Assembly: GCA_019359505.1 (NCBI GenBank)
Contig: JAHHHD010000010.1
Coordinates: 62,001 to 126,000, forward strand
Source: Drouetiella hepatica Uher 2000/2452
GTDB taxonomy: Bacteria; Cyanobacteriota; Cyanobacteriia; Elainellales; Elainellaceae
Direction of reading: 5' to 3'
Length of the DNA stretch: 64,000 bases
In this document: positions 7,485-16,815 of the stretch, one piece after another
Numbering within the stretch: position 1 is the first letter of the stretch
Layout: every line of letters starts with the position of its first letter
The notes under the pieces: generated by a model
Told to the model about the DNA's origin: nothing
The model's input: the letters and a program-made list of their open reading frames with translations, nothing else
Databases searched by the model: none
Translations under genes and position numbers: made by a program

Positions 7485-8681
7485 ATGGCTCAGAAATGGC
7501 TATCGATCGTGGGCATTGGCGAAGATGGGCTGCCTGGATTAAGCCCGATCGCTCGATCGCTCGTGGATGGCGCTGAGATTCTAGTGGGAGGCGATCGCCA
7601 TCTGGCAATGCTGCCCGACGACGATCGGCATCGCCTGATTTGGGCAGTTCCGATTAGCCGCTCTGTGGATGAAATTGTGCGGCAACGCGGTCAGCCCGTC
7701 TGCGTTTTGGCAAGTGGCGATCCGATGTGCTATGGCATTGGCGTGACATTGACCCGGCAAGTGCCGATCGCTGAAATCACAATCATTCCCGCTCCTTCCG
7801 CCTTCAGCCTTGCCTGTGCCCGCTTGGGCTGGTCGCGCTCTGAAATAGAAACCCTGAGCCTGTGCAGCCGTCCGTTGGCGCTGCTATCGACCTACCTCTA
7901 TCCCCAGGCAAAACTCCTGATTTTGAGTGAAGGCAAACATACTCCGGCGATCGTCGCAGAATTTCTCACTCAACGAGGCTTCGGCGACAGTCGTACCACT
8001 GTATTGGAACGCCTAGGCGGAGCGCATGAGCGACAGATCACGGGTATTGCCGCCACTTGGACAGAAAGCAATCTAGCTGACCTCAATACGATCGCCGTGG
8101 AGTGTATCTCCGATAGCGCACTATCGCGTCTTCCAGGACTTCCCGATGCAGCGTATCACCACGACGGGCAGATCACCAAACGCGAAGTTCGTGCCGTCAC
8201 CTTGTCAGCCTTGGCTCCTCTGCCAGGAGAGCTAATGTGGGATGTGGGCGCAGGCTGCGGCTCGATCGCCATTGAATGGATGCGTAGCCATCCCCGCTGT
8301 CGGGCGATTGCCATCGAGAAATCCCGGACGCAGTACATTGCCGACAATGCAGCAGCACTGGGCACACCTAACCTGCAAATTGTTGAAGGAACCGCCCCGA
8401 ATGCTCTTCAGAACCTGCCTATTCCCGATGCCATCTTCATCGGCGGCGGCATCACCCATCCAGGACTGCTAGAAACCTGTTGGAACGCTCTAAAACCGGG
8501 TGGGCGATTGGTTGCCAATGTCGTGACGCTAGAAGGAGAACGAACTCTGTTTGAATGGCATGAAAAGCAGGGTGGAGAATTCATCCGCATCGGCATTCAG
8601 CGAGCAGAGCCAGTCGGCAAGTTTTTGGGCTGGCGATCGCTGGCAACAGTCACCCAGTGGACTGTGATGAAACCCTCTTGA
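7485..8681 (+). CDS. cobL: Precorrin-6Y C5,15-methyltransferase (decarboxylating), CbiE-CbiT fusion
   Basis: CobL methylates C5 and C15 of precorrin-6B and decarboxylates the C12 acetate. The N-terminal CbiE methylase half starts WLSIVGIGEDGLPGL and has SGDPMCYGIG. The C-terminal CbiT half starts near residue 205 with the SAM site LMWDVGAGCGSIAIEWMR and GGGITHPGLLE. I chose the ATG at 7485, where family similarity begins. An open frame extends to a GTG at 7422, but a possible plus-strand promoter (TTGACT at 7397, 17-nt spacer, TAGTGA at 7420) argues against that start. The gene diverges from the cobG operon and ends 1 bp before the convergent cobK stop. Confidence 0.93.
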   Translation: MAQKWLSIVGIGEDGLPGLSPIARSLVDGAEILVGGDRHLAMLPDDDRHRLIWAVPISRSVDEIVRQRGQPVCVLASGDPMCYGIGVTLTRQVPIAEITIIPAPSAFSLACARLGWSRSEIETLSLCSRPLALLSTYLYPQAKLLILSEGKHTPAIVAEFLTQRGFGDSRTTVLERLGGAHERQITGIAATWTESNLADLNTIAVECISDSALSRLPGLPDAAYHHDGQITKREVRAVTLSALAPLPGELMWDVGAGCGSIAIEWMRSHPRCRAIAIEKSRTQYIADNAAALGTPNLQIVEGTAPNALQNLPIPDAIFIGGGITHPGLLETCWNALKPGGRLVANVVTLEGERTLFEWHEKQGGEFIRIGIQRAEPVGKFLGWRSLATVTQWTVMKPS

Positions 8682-8682
8682 T

Positions 8683-9432
8683 TTACGAGACCACCACTTG
8701 TTCAATCCATGCTAGGGCAGCCGCTACATTTGAAACCTGCTCTCCTGGGGGCATGGCGGGACGCTGCACCATGACGATCGGGATTTCTAGCTCACGGGCA
8801 GCCCTGACTTTGGCATATGTGGCATCACCGCCACTGTTCTTGCTGACGATGGCATCAATGGCATACTCCTGCAACAATTCTCTTTCCTGCTCCAAGTGAA
8901 AAGGCCCGCGATCGAGCAGTATTTTGCCCTGGGGAATGGGAGGCTCAGGCGGATCAATCGATCGCATCAAAAACCAAATATTGAGCTGCGGGTTGAACTG
9001 TGAAAACGGCGCAAGCTGCTGTCTTCCGATCGTCAAGAATACTCGCCTTGCCTCTGCGGGAATTGCCTCAGCCGCCGCTTCCACACTCTCGACCTCAATC
9101 CAGCGATCGCCTTCCATCTTTTCCCAAATCGGACGTACCAGCATTAGATACGGAATACCAACTTCACTTGCTGCGGCTTCAGCGTTCCAGGAGATGTGCG
9201 CTGCAAAGGGGTGAGTGGCATCAATCAAGAGATCAATAGATTGATCCTGTAGGTAGGTCGCCAATCCAGCAGACCCACCAAACCCGCCAACACGATAATC
9301 TCCTGGAGGGGCGATCGGATGGAGAGTTCGCCCTGCTAAAGACGTAATCACCTCAATTTCAGGAATTTTTGAGGCTTGGGCAGCTAGCTCAATTGCGTCA
9401 CCTGTACCTCCTAAAATCAGGACTTTTGCCAT
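8683..9432 (-). CDS. cobK: Precorrin-6A reductase
   Basis: CobK/CbiJ reduces precorrin-6A to precorrin-6B with NADPH. The protein starts MAKVLILGGTGDAIELA (dinucleotide-binding-like). It also carries the family motifs IDATHPFAAHISWNA, FLTIGRQQLAPF, ILLDRGPF and IDAIVSKNSGG. I chose the ATG at 9432, where similarity begins. An open frame runs up to 9495 through a perfect 20-bp hairpin and is probably not translated. The substrate is methylated in turn by CobL, encoded convergently next door. Confidence 0.92.
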   Translation of the reverse strand: MAKVLILGGTGDAIELAAQASKIPEIEVITSLAGRTLHPIAPPGDYRVGGFGGSAGLATYLQDQSIDLLIDATHPFAAHISWNAEAAASEVGIPYLMLVRPIWEKMEGDRWIEVESVEAAAEAIPAEARRVFLTIGRQQLAPFSQFNPQLNIWFLMRSIDPPEPPIPQGKILLDRGPFHLEQERELLQEYAIDAIVSKNSGGDATYAKVRAARELEIPIVMVQRPAMPPGEQVSNVAAALAWIEQVVVS

Positions 9433-9458
9433 TTCGATAGAGATTTTGGAAGAAGGCA

Positions 9459-9506
9459 GGCGTTGCAGAATGGATGTATGAATTTGTACATCCATTCTGC
9501 AACGCC
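9459..9506. repeat. Perfect 20-bp inverted repeat in the cobK leader
   Basis: GGCGTTGCAGAATGGATGTA at 9459-9478 is followed by an 8-nt loop and its exact complement at 9487-9506. No T-run follows on either strand, so it is not a standard intrinsic terminator. It lies 27 bp upstream of the cobK ATG and would form a very stable hairpin in the cobK mRNA leader. Confidence 0.9.
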
Positions 9507-9547
9507 GAAATTTGAATGAACCTAAGTAAATTAAGCCTATTTACCAA

Positions 9548-10462
9548 TCAAGCAGAAATATATGGATTATCTGGGAGATTGATAATTTCGTACCCCTCTT
9601 GAGTCAAACGCTGGATTAGCACTTGGGACGGTTCTTGTTTAAAAATAATAGCCGTGATTAATCCATAATCTGTGAAGCCGAGCCTACAAAGCAAATCTTT
9701 GAATTTAATTGCTTTTCTTACTTTTTTTTGTAGAGGACCATTATCTAAAAGCTTTTCATACTCAACGCCTTCAAAATACATATCATGAATTCCTTTGAAG
9801 GCCACCACTCTGTAATTTAAGCCTAGAGCAATTTTTTCTATTTCTCTTCTTGAAATACTGTATACATAGTTACCAGATTCTTCAAAATCATGTTTATTTT
9901 CTTTTCTCCGAAGCAGCCATTTGATTGAAATCCTTAAGTTTCTGAAGAGAATTTCAGAGATTTTACTGTTCACATAGAAATCATTTGGCTCAATTAATAC
10001 AACTCCTTTGCTCGCCACTCTCAGCATCTCGTAAAGCGCAAGTGCGGGTCTGGGAAAATGATGATAAGCCTCTTTACAAAAAGCATAGTCAAAGTCAGAT
10101 TCATTAAACGATAAAGCTTCAGCATTTTCCTGCTTGTATTCAGAAATATACCCAGCTTCTTTTGCTTCTTTTAGCAAAGTATCTGATATATCAGATGCTA
10201 GAGCATCACAGCCTTTATCTAAAATATATTTAGCATCATTACCATATCTGCCATCGCCTACAGTTAGCCACTTAGCCCTTGGCTCTGTTGTCAAAATTGG
10301 GTCAATGGTTTGGTACATTCGCTGATGTCGCCACGCATCGACGGTATCTTTGGCAAACCAGGTCTTTGCATGTGCTGCCTTCTCACCCTCTTGGCTATAT
10401 TCTTGAAAATGTCCAGCATGTTGCTCATAGCTTTTTTCTTGAAAATTTTTCGTAGAATCCAC
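9548..10462 (-). CDS. Class I SAM-dependent methyltransferase
   Basis: This 304-residue protein has a Rossmann-fold SAM-binding region starting WLTVGDGRYGNDAKYI near residue 66. It continues with ALASDISDTLL (motif II acid) and FDYAFCKEAYHHFPRPALALYEMLRV (post-I/motif III, typical of Methyltransf_11). The start codon is GTG at 10462 with AGGAG 9 nt upstream. Base use is more A/T-rich than in the cob genes. It heads the minus-strand EPS arm at its downstream end and probably methylates a sugar or lipid-linked glycan (inference from neighbours). The C-terminal 100 residues are family-specific and unrecognised. Confidence 0.85.
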   Translation of the reverse strand: MDSTKNFQEKSYEQHAGHFQEYSQEGEKAAHAKTWFAKDTVDAWRHQRMYQTIDPILTTEPRAKWLTVGDGRYGNDAKYILDKGCDALASDISDTLLKEAKEAGYISEYKQENAEALSFNESDFDYAFCKEAYHHFPRPALALYEMLRVASKGVVLIEPNDFYVNSKISEILFRNLRISIKWLLRRKENKHDFEESGNYVYSISRREIEKIALGLNYRVVAFKGIHDMYFEGVEYEKLLDNGPLQKKVRKAIKFKDLLCRLGFTDYGLITAIIFKQEPSQVLIQRLTQEGYEIINLPDNPYISA

Positions 10463-10633
10463 TATTATTTTCTCCTTTGTCTTTCTGAATAGTTATGTAT
10501 TGGCTTATGCATATGGAGCATAAGCCTGGAACCCGTAGAAGCTGTATAGATTTGCGGTAGATCGACGTCATTAGATTTGAGGTATAGCCCTGTGCGATCG
10601 AAAATCTTGAACTGCAAAAATTGCTTAGAGAGA

Positions 10634-11860
10634 TTAACTTGCTAACTTAGCTATCTGTTTATAAGTCTCATCAAATGCTTGACCAATGGCATCCCAGCTA
10701 AATTCATCTTTAACCCGCTGTTGACCTGCTTGTCCAAGTCGAAGACGAAGCTCTGCATCTTGGGCTAAACGGTTCATAGCATTAGCAAGATCTTGAATAG
10801 TTTGCTCTGGATTGTGAGCAGGAACCTTGATACCAGTCTCATGAGTGACCTGCATAGCAGGCCCGCCTAGATTTAGACATATTACAGGTCTTCCAGCAGC
10901 CATTCCTTCCAGACAAGTCCACCCTCCAGAGTCATGCAAACTGGGATGAACAAGGACATGACATTGTGCTAACCGAGCTAGAGTTTCTTCACGGGGTAAT
11001 CTGCCAAAAAATTTAACTTGAGAACTAATATTTAGCTTTTCACAAAGGGCTTCGAGTCGCTTCCGTTCCGAGCCATTGCCTAACAGCCAATATTCAGCGT
11101 CTGGTATGTTGGCAGTATGAAAAGCCATGATTGATAAATGATAGGCTTTCCAATGCAGCAATCTGCCCATACTAATAAAGCGAATAGGAGCACTAGGGGG
11201 AAGAGGTTGTTGAGCTAAGCGCTCTATTTCATCTTTAGATAGACCTGATTCAGAACAGAGGTGAATATTTTGCGCACCCAGATAAGCTAAACGCTTTGCT
11301 GTATCGTCCGTGGTAGCCTGAGCTAGTAGACTTCGACGGGCTGTCATCCGGGTAAACGGGTCAAGTTCACCTATTCTTTGTGCCCAAGTTCGTAAAGTTT
11401 CGTAGGTTTGACCATAGAGGCTAAAATCTTTCCAAAAAGGTTTTGGTGCGGATTCTCCTCCCCCCACAGGCCCCCAAATAAATGGAACTGAAAGCAACGA
11501 AAGGAAGCTTGGAGACCAGTATTTGACGTAAGTTACATGACGAATTACGTCGAACTTGATCTCTTTTTGAAGCGATCGCCCGATAAAATAAGCCTGAATT
11601 TGCCAGAGATAGTAATGAAATTGCACAGCTCCTTGAGTATCTCGCCAGTCTGCTGTCCAGTTGAATGGATCGAAATAGATGAAGTGAAGATTAGAAAGCT
11701 GTTGACGATTTAATTCAGCTTCAACCGCCGATCGATAAAACGATCGAGTTAGCACCCATACTTCGTGATGTTTCGCAGCCTGCATGACGACGTTCCAGCC
11801 TACACCTTCTTCAGAACCTCGGTTAGGTTCACAGGCGTAGGCAGAGAGCAAGAGTTTCAT
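10634..11860 (-). CDS. Glycosyltransferase, GT4 family
   Basis: This 408-residue GT-B glycosyltransferase retains the anomeric configuration. The N-terminal domain opens MKLLLSAYACEPNRGSEEGVGWN, a pattern seen in GT4 enzymes of EPS loci. The C-terminal nucleotide-sugar domain shows FISMGRLLHWKAYHL, YWLLGNGSERKRLE, FGRLPREETLARL and the EX7E-type segment HDSGGWTCLEGMAAGRPV. It is likely cytoplasmic, acting on lipid-linked repeat units. Donor and acceptor cannot be told from sequence. Confidence 0.9.
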   Translation of the reverse strand: MKLLLSAYACEPNRGSEEGVGWNVVMQAAKHHEVWVLTRSFYRSAVEAELNRQQLSNLHFIYFDPFNWTADWRDTQGAVQFHYYLWQIQAYFIGRSLQKEIKFDVIRHVTYVKYWSPSFLSLLSVPFIWGPVGGGESAPKPFWKDFSLYGQTYETLRTWAQRIGELDPFTRMTARRSLLAQATTDDTAKRLAYLGAQNIHLCSESGLSKDEIERLAQQPLPPSAPIRFISMGRLLHWKAYHLSIMAFHTANIPDAEYWLLGNGSERKRLEALCEKLNISSQVKFFGRLPREETLARLAQCHVLVHPSLHDSGGWTCLEGMAAGRPVICLNLGGPAMQVTHETGIKVPAHNPEQTIQDLANAMNRLAQDAELRLRLGQAGQQRVKDEFSWDAIGQAFDETYKQIAKLAS

Positions 11861-11963
11861 GATGTTTTAACGATGGGTGAATTGATTGCTGTTATCTGAT
11901 TAAAACTGTGGCTTCGATAATATTTCTGCGGTAGATGGAGTAGATCAAGATATAGAAAAGAAT

Positions 11964-13127
11964 CTATGTTGTTCTTGCGATCGCTTTGATGAAGGTCTGC
12001 ATGGCAGAATCTATCGTATATCCATCAATGATTTCTTTAGATTTTTTTCCCATTTCGTCAATTAAGTTTTTATCAGTGATGAAAAGACGCATTTTTTCAG
12101 CAATTTCCTCAGGTGCCTTCGGATCAATAAGATATCCATTGACTCCTTCAACCATTAATTCTGAAGTGCCTGCATATTTGGAGCAGAGAATAGGTTTTTC
12201 AAAAACCATTGCCTCTAACGACACCATGCCCCATGTATCTTCAAAAGTTGGAAAGACAAAAACATCGGACTTTTGAAAATAGGTGCCTAACTGATCATAG
12301 TTTTTTCGTCCTAACCAAACGACCTGTTCTGTAAGATGTTTGGCGCAAGTTAGTGCTTCGAGGCGATCGCGTTCTGATCCTTCGCCGATCATCAAGAGCG
12401 TATAGTCAGAGCACCCTTTCTCCTTAAGAATTGAACAAGCTTCCAACAGTTCGTATACGCCTTTTCTATTAATTATTTGACCAATAAATAGAAAAATAGG
12501 GTGCTTCAAACTCGAAAAATCAAAATCAAGTTCCTGATGTTTTTGAGTCATTGCTTGTCTATCAGGTAGAAGATAAGGTCCAAGAATAATCTTTTCTTCC
12601 TCAACCTTAAGAAACTGACTTAAATACTCTTTTGCAGATTTTGTATTAGCAATAAATGTGTCTGAGTGATTGGAGATAAATTGCCGGGTGAGAGAGCGGA
12701 TTTTGGAATCTCGAAAGTCTGAGCTAGGCGTACTACCTTCATAGAGAATTATGACTTTCCAGTTAAACAGAGGTTTAAGAATAATTGCCAGTAACGACCA
12801 CATTGAAAAAGCATTAGCAATGATTGCATGGGGTCTAAATTGAGCAAGATATAAAATAATATTAAAAGGTAAGCTCAAGAACCCATGTTGATAACCTGTT
12901 CCCTTCTTATCAACCAAAATAGAGTTGAAATCACCCACTTGAAAGACTGCACTAGCATAAGAGGCTTCGCGATCGAATTCTGCCCATACGCGAGTGGTAT
13001 AGAATACTGTATTTTGAAATATTTTGAGAAAATCACTCCAGATTGGCTGCCAATGCGCGCCTGCCTCTGCTGAAGGCATCAACCACGCAATTCGGAGATT
13101 CTCATTTTTTTTCCCATCGGCTGTCAT
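11964..13127 (-). CDS. Glycosyltransferase, GT4 family
   Basis: This 387-residue GT-B protein carries the glycosyl-transferase group 1 domain in its C-terminal half. Motifs are IFLFIGQIINRKGVYELLEA, LLMIGEGSERDRLE and the catalytic EX7E segment FEDTWGMVSLEAMVFEKPIL. The N-terminal acceptor domain is divergent. The gene is A/T-rich, consistent with horizontal exchange common in EPS loci. It lies about 20 bp downstream of the next glycosyltransferase, suggesting co-transcription. Confidence 0.89.
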   Translation of the reverse strand: MTADGKKNENLRIAWLMPSAEAGAHWQPIWSDFLKIFQNTVFYTTRVWAEFDREASYASAVFQVGDFNSILVDKKGTGYQHGFLSLPFNIILYLAQFRPHAIIANAFSMWSLLAIILKPLFNWKVIILYEGSTPSSDFRDSKIRSLTRQFISNHSDTFIANTKSAKEYLSQFLKVEEEKIILGPYLLPDRQAMTQKHQELDFDFSSLKHPIFLFIGQIINRKGVYELLEACSILKEKGCSDYTLLMIGEGSERDRLEALTCAKHLTEQVVWLGRKNYDQLGTYFQKSDVFVFPTFEDTWGMVSLEAMVFEKPILCSKYAGTSELMVEGVNGYLIDPKAPEEIAEKMRLFITDKNLIDEMGKKSKEIIDGYTIDSAMQTFIKAIARTT

Positions 13128-13147
13128 ATTAGAAGACCTGACTGAAG

Positions 13148-14419
13148 TTAGAGGTTCTGAAATACCGTTTCTGCAAAGCGTTTAGAATCGTTTTCTTCAG
13201 CAAATTGCTTCATTTTTTCTGGGTTATAAAGCATTTCTTTCGAATTCAAGCATTGAAGGAGTCCCTGAGCGATCGCTTCCGTTTTTGTAGAATCTACTGT
13301 TAGCCCCAGTTGGTAGCGCTTTACAAGTTCGCCCATCAACCCGTAGTTTGTGCTAATTACAGGCTTTCCCGCTGCTGCTGCTAAAAGCAGAATACCGCTC
13401 ATGCCCACATGGCGTTGATACAGCGCTAGCACCATATCTGTTAATTGAAAGTAGGTGCGCACTTCTTCCTCACTAACAAACTTGAAGTGAGGGATGATTT
13501 GTACTGGCTGAGTTTGACAAAGCAAGTCAATCTGTGTGCAAATAGCAGCCTTTTCACTGGGATTAGCCTGCCCTACGACTAAAATACAAAGCTGTTGGCA
13601 AACCTCCGAAGGTAAACTCCTTAGAGCCTCTAAAAGCTGGTAGATTCCTTTTCGCTCATCTATAAACCCAAACAGCAAAAATACCGTTCTATCAGGGTGA
13701 ATTTTGTGTTTTTCTTGTAAGGTTTGAGGCTGTAATGAACTAAGGTCAGGAATTTCTACTGGATCAGCTAATGGTATAGCTCTAGCCTCTGGATAAATCT
13801 GTTTTATAGTCTGATCAACCAGTGGATCTAAGCAAAAGAGAGTATGAAGCTTAGGATTTTGGAGAGTGCGATGTAGAAAAAGCCGTTCTCGAAATTGTTG
13901 TAGTTTCTCTTTTATCGAAAAACGGTAGCTAGAAAAAGTGGAATAGTGAAACGTAGGGCGAAAGTATATGCCTGAAATAGGGCAAGGAGGTTTAAGACCC
14001 AGCGTTAGCGGCAACTCACAGGTATCAAGATACATGATCATACACTGGTCAGCATTTAGAGAAGCAGCGTATTTGCAGAGTAAACGCCACTCTCTAAGGT
14101 TGCGAACAGCTCGTTCAAAAGCAGTTTTATCAGCTTCAATATTTAATGATTCTTGCGTGGAAATGGGAATAAAGTTGATAGTAGATTGTGGATACTGTTC
14201 TACAAGCACAACAACGTCTTGATGTCGTTGAATGAAATGAGGCGACACAACGATGTCAAGCCGCCCTGGAATCCGATTATCTCCCCAGTATCGAACAAGA
14301 TGGCGAATGTAGTTAGCATGATGACCTGCAAACTTCAGATCAAACAGCATAATTTTGCGATCGAGCTTGTTTTCACTAGCTTGCAATGAGGATTGAACAA
14401 CCTCACAATTAGTCTTCAT
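13148..14419 (-). CDS. Glycosyltransferase, GT4-like
   Basis: This 423-residue protein has a C-terminal GT-B domain (TVFLLFGFIDERKGIYQLLEAL, LCILVVGQANPSEKA, then GMSGILLLAAAAGKPVISTNYG). The usual EX7E first glutamate region is altered to HVGMSGILLLAA, so catalysis may differ from the standard pattern. The N-terminal part (KIMLFDLKFAGHHANYIRHLVRYW) is divergent. It belongs to the minus-strand EPS transcript. Substrate is unknown. Confidence 0.82.
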   Translation of the reverse strand: MKTNCEVVQSSLQASENKLDRKIMLFDLKFAGHHANYIRHLVRYWGDNRIPGRLDIVVSPHFIQRHQDVVVLVEQYPQSTINFIPISTQESLNIEADKTAFERAVRNLREWRLLCKYAASLNADQCMIMYLDTCELPLTLGLKPPCPISGIYFRPTFHYSTFSSYRFSIKEKLQQFRERLFLHRTLQNPKLHTLFCLDPLVDQTIKQIYPEARAIPLADPVEIPDLSSLQPQTLQEKHKIHPDRTVFLLFGFIDERKGIYQLLEALRSLPSEVCQQLCILVVGQANPSEKAAICTQIDLLCQTQPVQIIPHFKFVSEEEVRTYFQLTDMVLALYQRHVGMSGILLLAAAAGKPVISTNYGLMGELVKRYQLGLTVDSTKTEAIAQGLLQCLNSKEMLYNPEKMKQFAEENDSKRFAETVFQNL

Positions 14420-14498
14420 AGGTCAATTTTTACAAATCCTTAAGGAGCTAAACTTTTGCGCATTGGAGCGATGCCTATTAAAATACTTTAGTTATTCT

Positions 14499-15731
14499 CT
14501 AACTAACCAATGCTTTGTAGAGATCCACAAAACGACTAGCCTGCTGCTCTTGACTAAATGTTTCTGTGGCTTTTTGACGAGCTTTTCTAGAGAGTTGAGC
14601 ATGTCTCTCCTGATCTTCTAAAATCCATTCCATGCCCCTTGCTAAGTCCTCAACATTAAATTTTTGGGCTAAATATCCGTTCTGCTGATGATCGATCATG
14701 TCGGGCATACCGCCAATATCAAATGCGAGACAAGGAGTACCGCAAGCCAGCGCTTCAACTACGGTATTGGGTAAGTTATCTTGCATAGAAGGAGCAACGA
14801 ATAGATCAGCAGCGGCATAGACTAATGCCAGAGAAATATCATCCCCTAGGCGACCCAAATAATGCGAATCAAAGGCTAAAGGTAAAGCCGTACCAGATGC
14901 AGATTCTCCAAGAATGGCAAGTTCCAACTGATTGCCCCATCGTTGTACATCAAGACGTTGCAGTGCCAAGAGCAGAAACTGGAAGCCCTTGCGAGGATCG
15001 GCAGTTGTGCTTCCGGCTCCAAACAAAACCAACTGCCTATCTTGAGGTAGGTTTAGCGCCTCACGAGCCATTGCCTTACTAATAGGTTTGTAGATCTGTG
15101 TATCTACGCTATTGGGAATCACCTCAACCCGATACTGCTCAAATAGCGGGCTACTGCTGGCGCATTTTGCTAACCATCGACTGGGCGTGACGAGCGTTAG
15201 GTTGAGATTACGCCAAGCTTTGGCTTTACGCTGCCAAATCTGACGAGAAAGATCATTAGCTTTGAGGCTGTCAAGCTGCGGACAAGCTCCACAGTTTTTG
15301 GTGTAGCGATCGCATTCTTGGGTATAGTGGCATCCTCCGGTAAACTCCCACATGTCATGCAATGTCCAGACTATGGGTTTCTGAAACTTTGGGAGAGATT
15401 CAATCTGCAAAAAGCCATTGCGAGTCCAGTGGAGATGAACAATGTCTGGATTAATTTGCTTAACTTGAGAAACAATAGAATCGGGAAACCACTGAGCCGA
15501 AAAATTTTCGGAAGAGGATTTGGGGTAAAAACGTAAGACTTGCTCATCCAGCTTGGAGCCAAGCTGAGCAATCAGAGGTTTATGGGCAATGACTGTTTTG
15601 TCGCGGCTTAATTTTGCCCGTACCAGCATTTGAGAATCAACGTTGCTATTAATTAACGCCCGATGGAGCCGATGGGCTGCACGAGCCGCACCGCCATCCA
15701 AATCAGATGTAGAAATATGTAAAATCTTCAT
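14499..15731 (-). CDS. Glycosyltransferase, GT4 family (WcaC-like)
   Basis: This 410-residue protein has the N-terminus MKILHISTSDLDGGAARAAH, common to a family of colanic-acid WcaC-like GT4 enzymes. These carry a cysteine cluster, here CHYTQECDRYTKNCGACP near residue 130. The C-terminal domain shows LVLFGAGSTTADPRKGFQFL and QDNLPNTVVEALACGTPCLAFDIGG with the EX7E glutamate. Residues HLHWTRNGFLQIE and VWTLHDMWEFTGG are also family-typical. It is predicted to build the EPS repeat unit on the cytoplasmic side. Confidence 0.9.
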   Translation of the reverse strand: MKILHISTSDLDGGAARAAHRLHRALINSNVDSQMLVRAKLSRDKTVIAHKPLIAQLGSKLDEQVLRFYPKSSSENFSAQWFPDSIVSQVKQINPDIVHLHWTRNGFLQIESLPKFQKPIVWTLHDMWEFTGGCHYTQECDRYTKNCGACPQLDSLKANDLSRQIWQRKAKAWRNLNLTLVTPSRWLAKCASSSPLFEQYRVEVIPNSVDTQIYKPISKAMAREALNLPQDRQLVLFGAGSTTADPRKGFQFLLLALQRLDVQRWGNQLELAILGESASGTALPLAFDSHYLGRLGDDISLALVYAAADLFVAPSMQDNLPNTVVEALACGTPCLAFDIGGMPDMIDHQQNGYLAQKFNVEDLARGMEWILEDQERHAQLSRKARQKATETFSQEQQASRFVDLYKALVS

Positions 15732-15805
15732 TTATACCTTAAGGTTTATTTGAAAGGGTCTAACCTTTGATTCAGGTTTCAATTCGATCTTCAATCAAAA
15801 GTTAA

Positions 15806-16732
15806 TTAGAGATTAATCATTTTTTTAATTTTTCTTCTGATGCGGACAGGCAACGTAGTGTCATAAAATTGATTTTGAGTGATGGCATCTGCTCGTGCGT
15901 TTCTAATGATGTAATGGGGGTGCTTTAGAGGAATTTCTAGGGGTTCTGCTGGCATGGCAGCATAGGGGTTATTGGCTTCAGTTGTCTGTGTATTTGTAGC
16001 ATCTAGGCTAAAGCCAATATTAGAGATCATATTGACGCTTGAGATAATACTAACTCCGCCTTGTAACCAGCAAGAAAGCGTCCATTGATAATCCCAGGTT
16101 CTATGTTTCTTGTCATAGGTATCTTGAAAGATTTTAGTCCAGTATTTTGCAGCGCGATCGTCCTCAAAAATATCCTTTAAAATATGCTTTGCGCGAACGT
16201 CTAGCCAATTTTTCATCTCAAGGTCGTAGTATTGCCACGCCCGTCTCCAGCTTGCCCAGCCCCAGCAGTGGTTATACCGAGAGAAGTAGTAGCTGTCATC
16301 TGTTGTTTTCTGCCCAAGCTGGACGTTTTGCCCAGAAATAGACATAATTCTGTTGTCATCTCGATAACGGGCTAATAGCTCTTCGCAAAAGTTAAAAAAT
16401 GTAAGATGAGGCACACAATCATCTTCAAGAATAATAGCTTCTTCTACAAGACTAAATGCCCAATCTAATCCGCTGGAAACACGTTTGGCACAGCCTAAAT
16501 TGACCTCAGAGTAGTTCTTGACGACTTCACAGTCCCAGTCAACTTGGTCAATAATAGCGCGGGTCGCAGCACATTGTTCAGCCTCACCAGGGCGATCGCT
16601 CCGAGGGCCATCAGCAACCACTAAGAGGCGAGAAGGCTTAACCTGTCGAATGGCTTCAAATACTCTTGCAGTCGTATCGGCTCGTTTAAAGACTATGAAT
16701 ACAACTGGGGTTTTTAGATTGGCTGAAGACAT
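15806..16732 (-). CDS. Glycosyltransferase, GT-A fold (GNT-I/HpnI-like)
   Basis: This 308-residue protein begins KTPVVFIVFKRADTTARVFEAIRQ and contains the metal-binding acidic run AIILEDDCVPHLTFFNFCEELL, as in GNT-I-like and haemolytic-protein-like glycosyltransferases. Downstream SRYNHCWGWASWRRAWQYYD is the family's WGWASW motif. It is encoded within the minus-strand EPS operon between a GT4 and a GT2 gene. The nucleotide-sugar donor is unknown. Confidence 0.87.
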   Translation of the reverse strand: MSSANLKTPVVFIVFKRADTTARVFEAIRQVKPSRLLVVADGPRSDRPGEAEQCAATRAIIDQVDWDCEVVKNYSEVNLGCAKRVSSGLDWAFSLVEEAIILEDDCVPHLTFFNFCEELLARYRDDNRIMSISGQNVQLGQKTTDDSYYFSRYNHCWGWASWRRAWQYYDLEMKNWLDVRAKHILKDIFEDDRAAKYWTKIFQDTYDKKHRTWDYQWTLSCWLQGGVSIISSVNMISNIGFSLDATNTQTTEANNPYAAMPAEPLEIPLKHPHYIIRNARADAITQNQFYDTTLPVRIRRKIKKMINL

Positions 16733-16815
16733 AATTAAAAATTCACTTACTGCTGCTCACGAATAACTAACCAAAAACTCAGATAAAGATCATCAAAAAC
16801 TTTTAGGCTAAATTC

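Noticed and set aside
9459-9506. 20-bp inverted repeat as an intrinsic terminator
   Set aside because: No T-run on either strand, so the terminator reading is not supported; kept as an unexplained inverted repeat.
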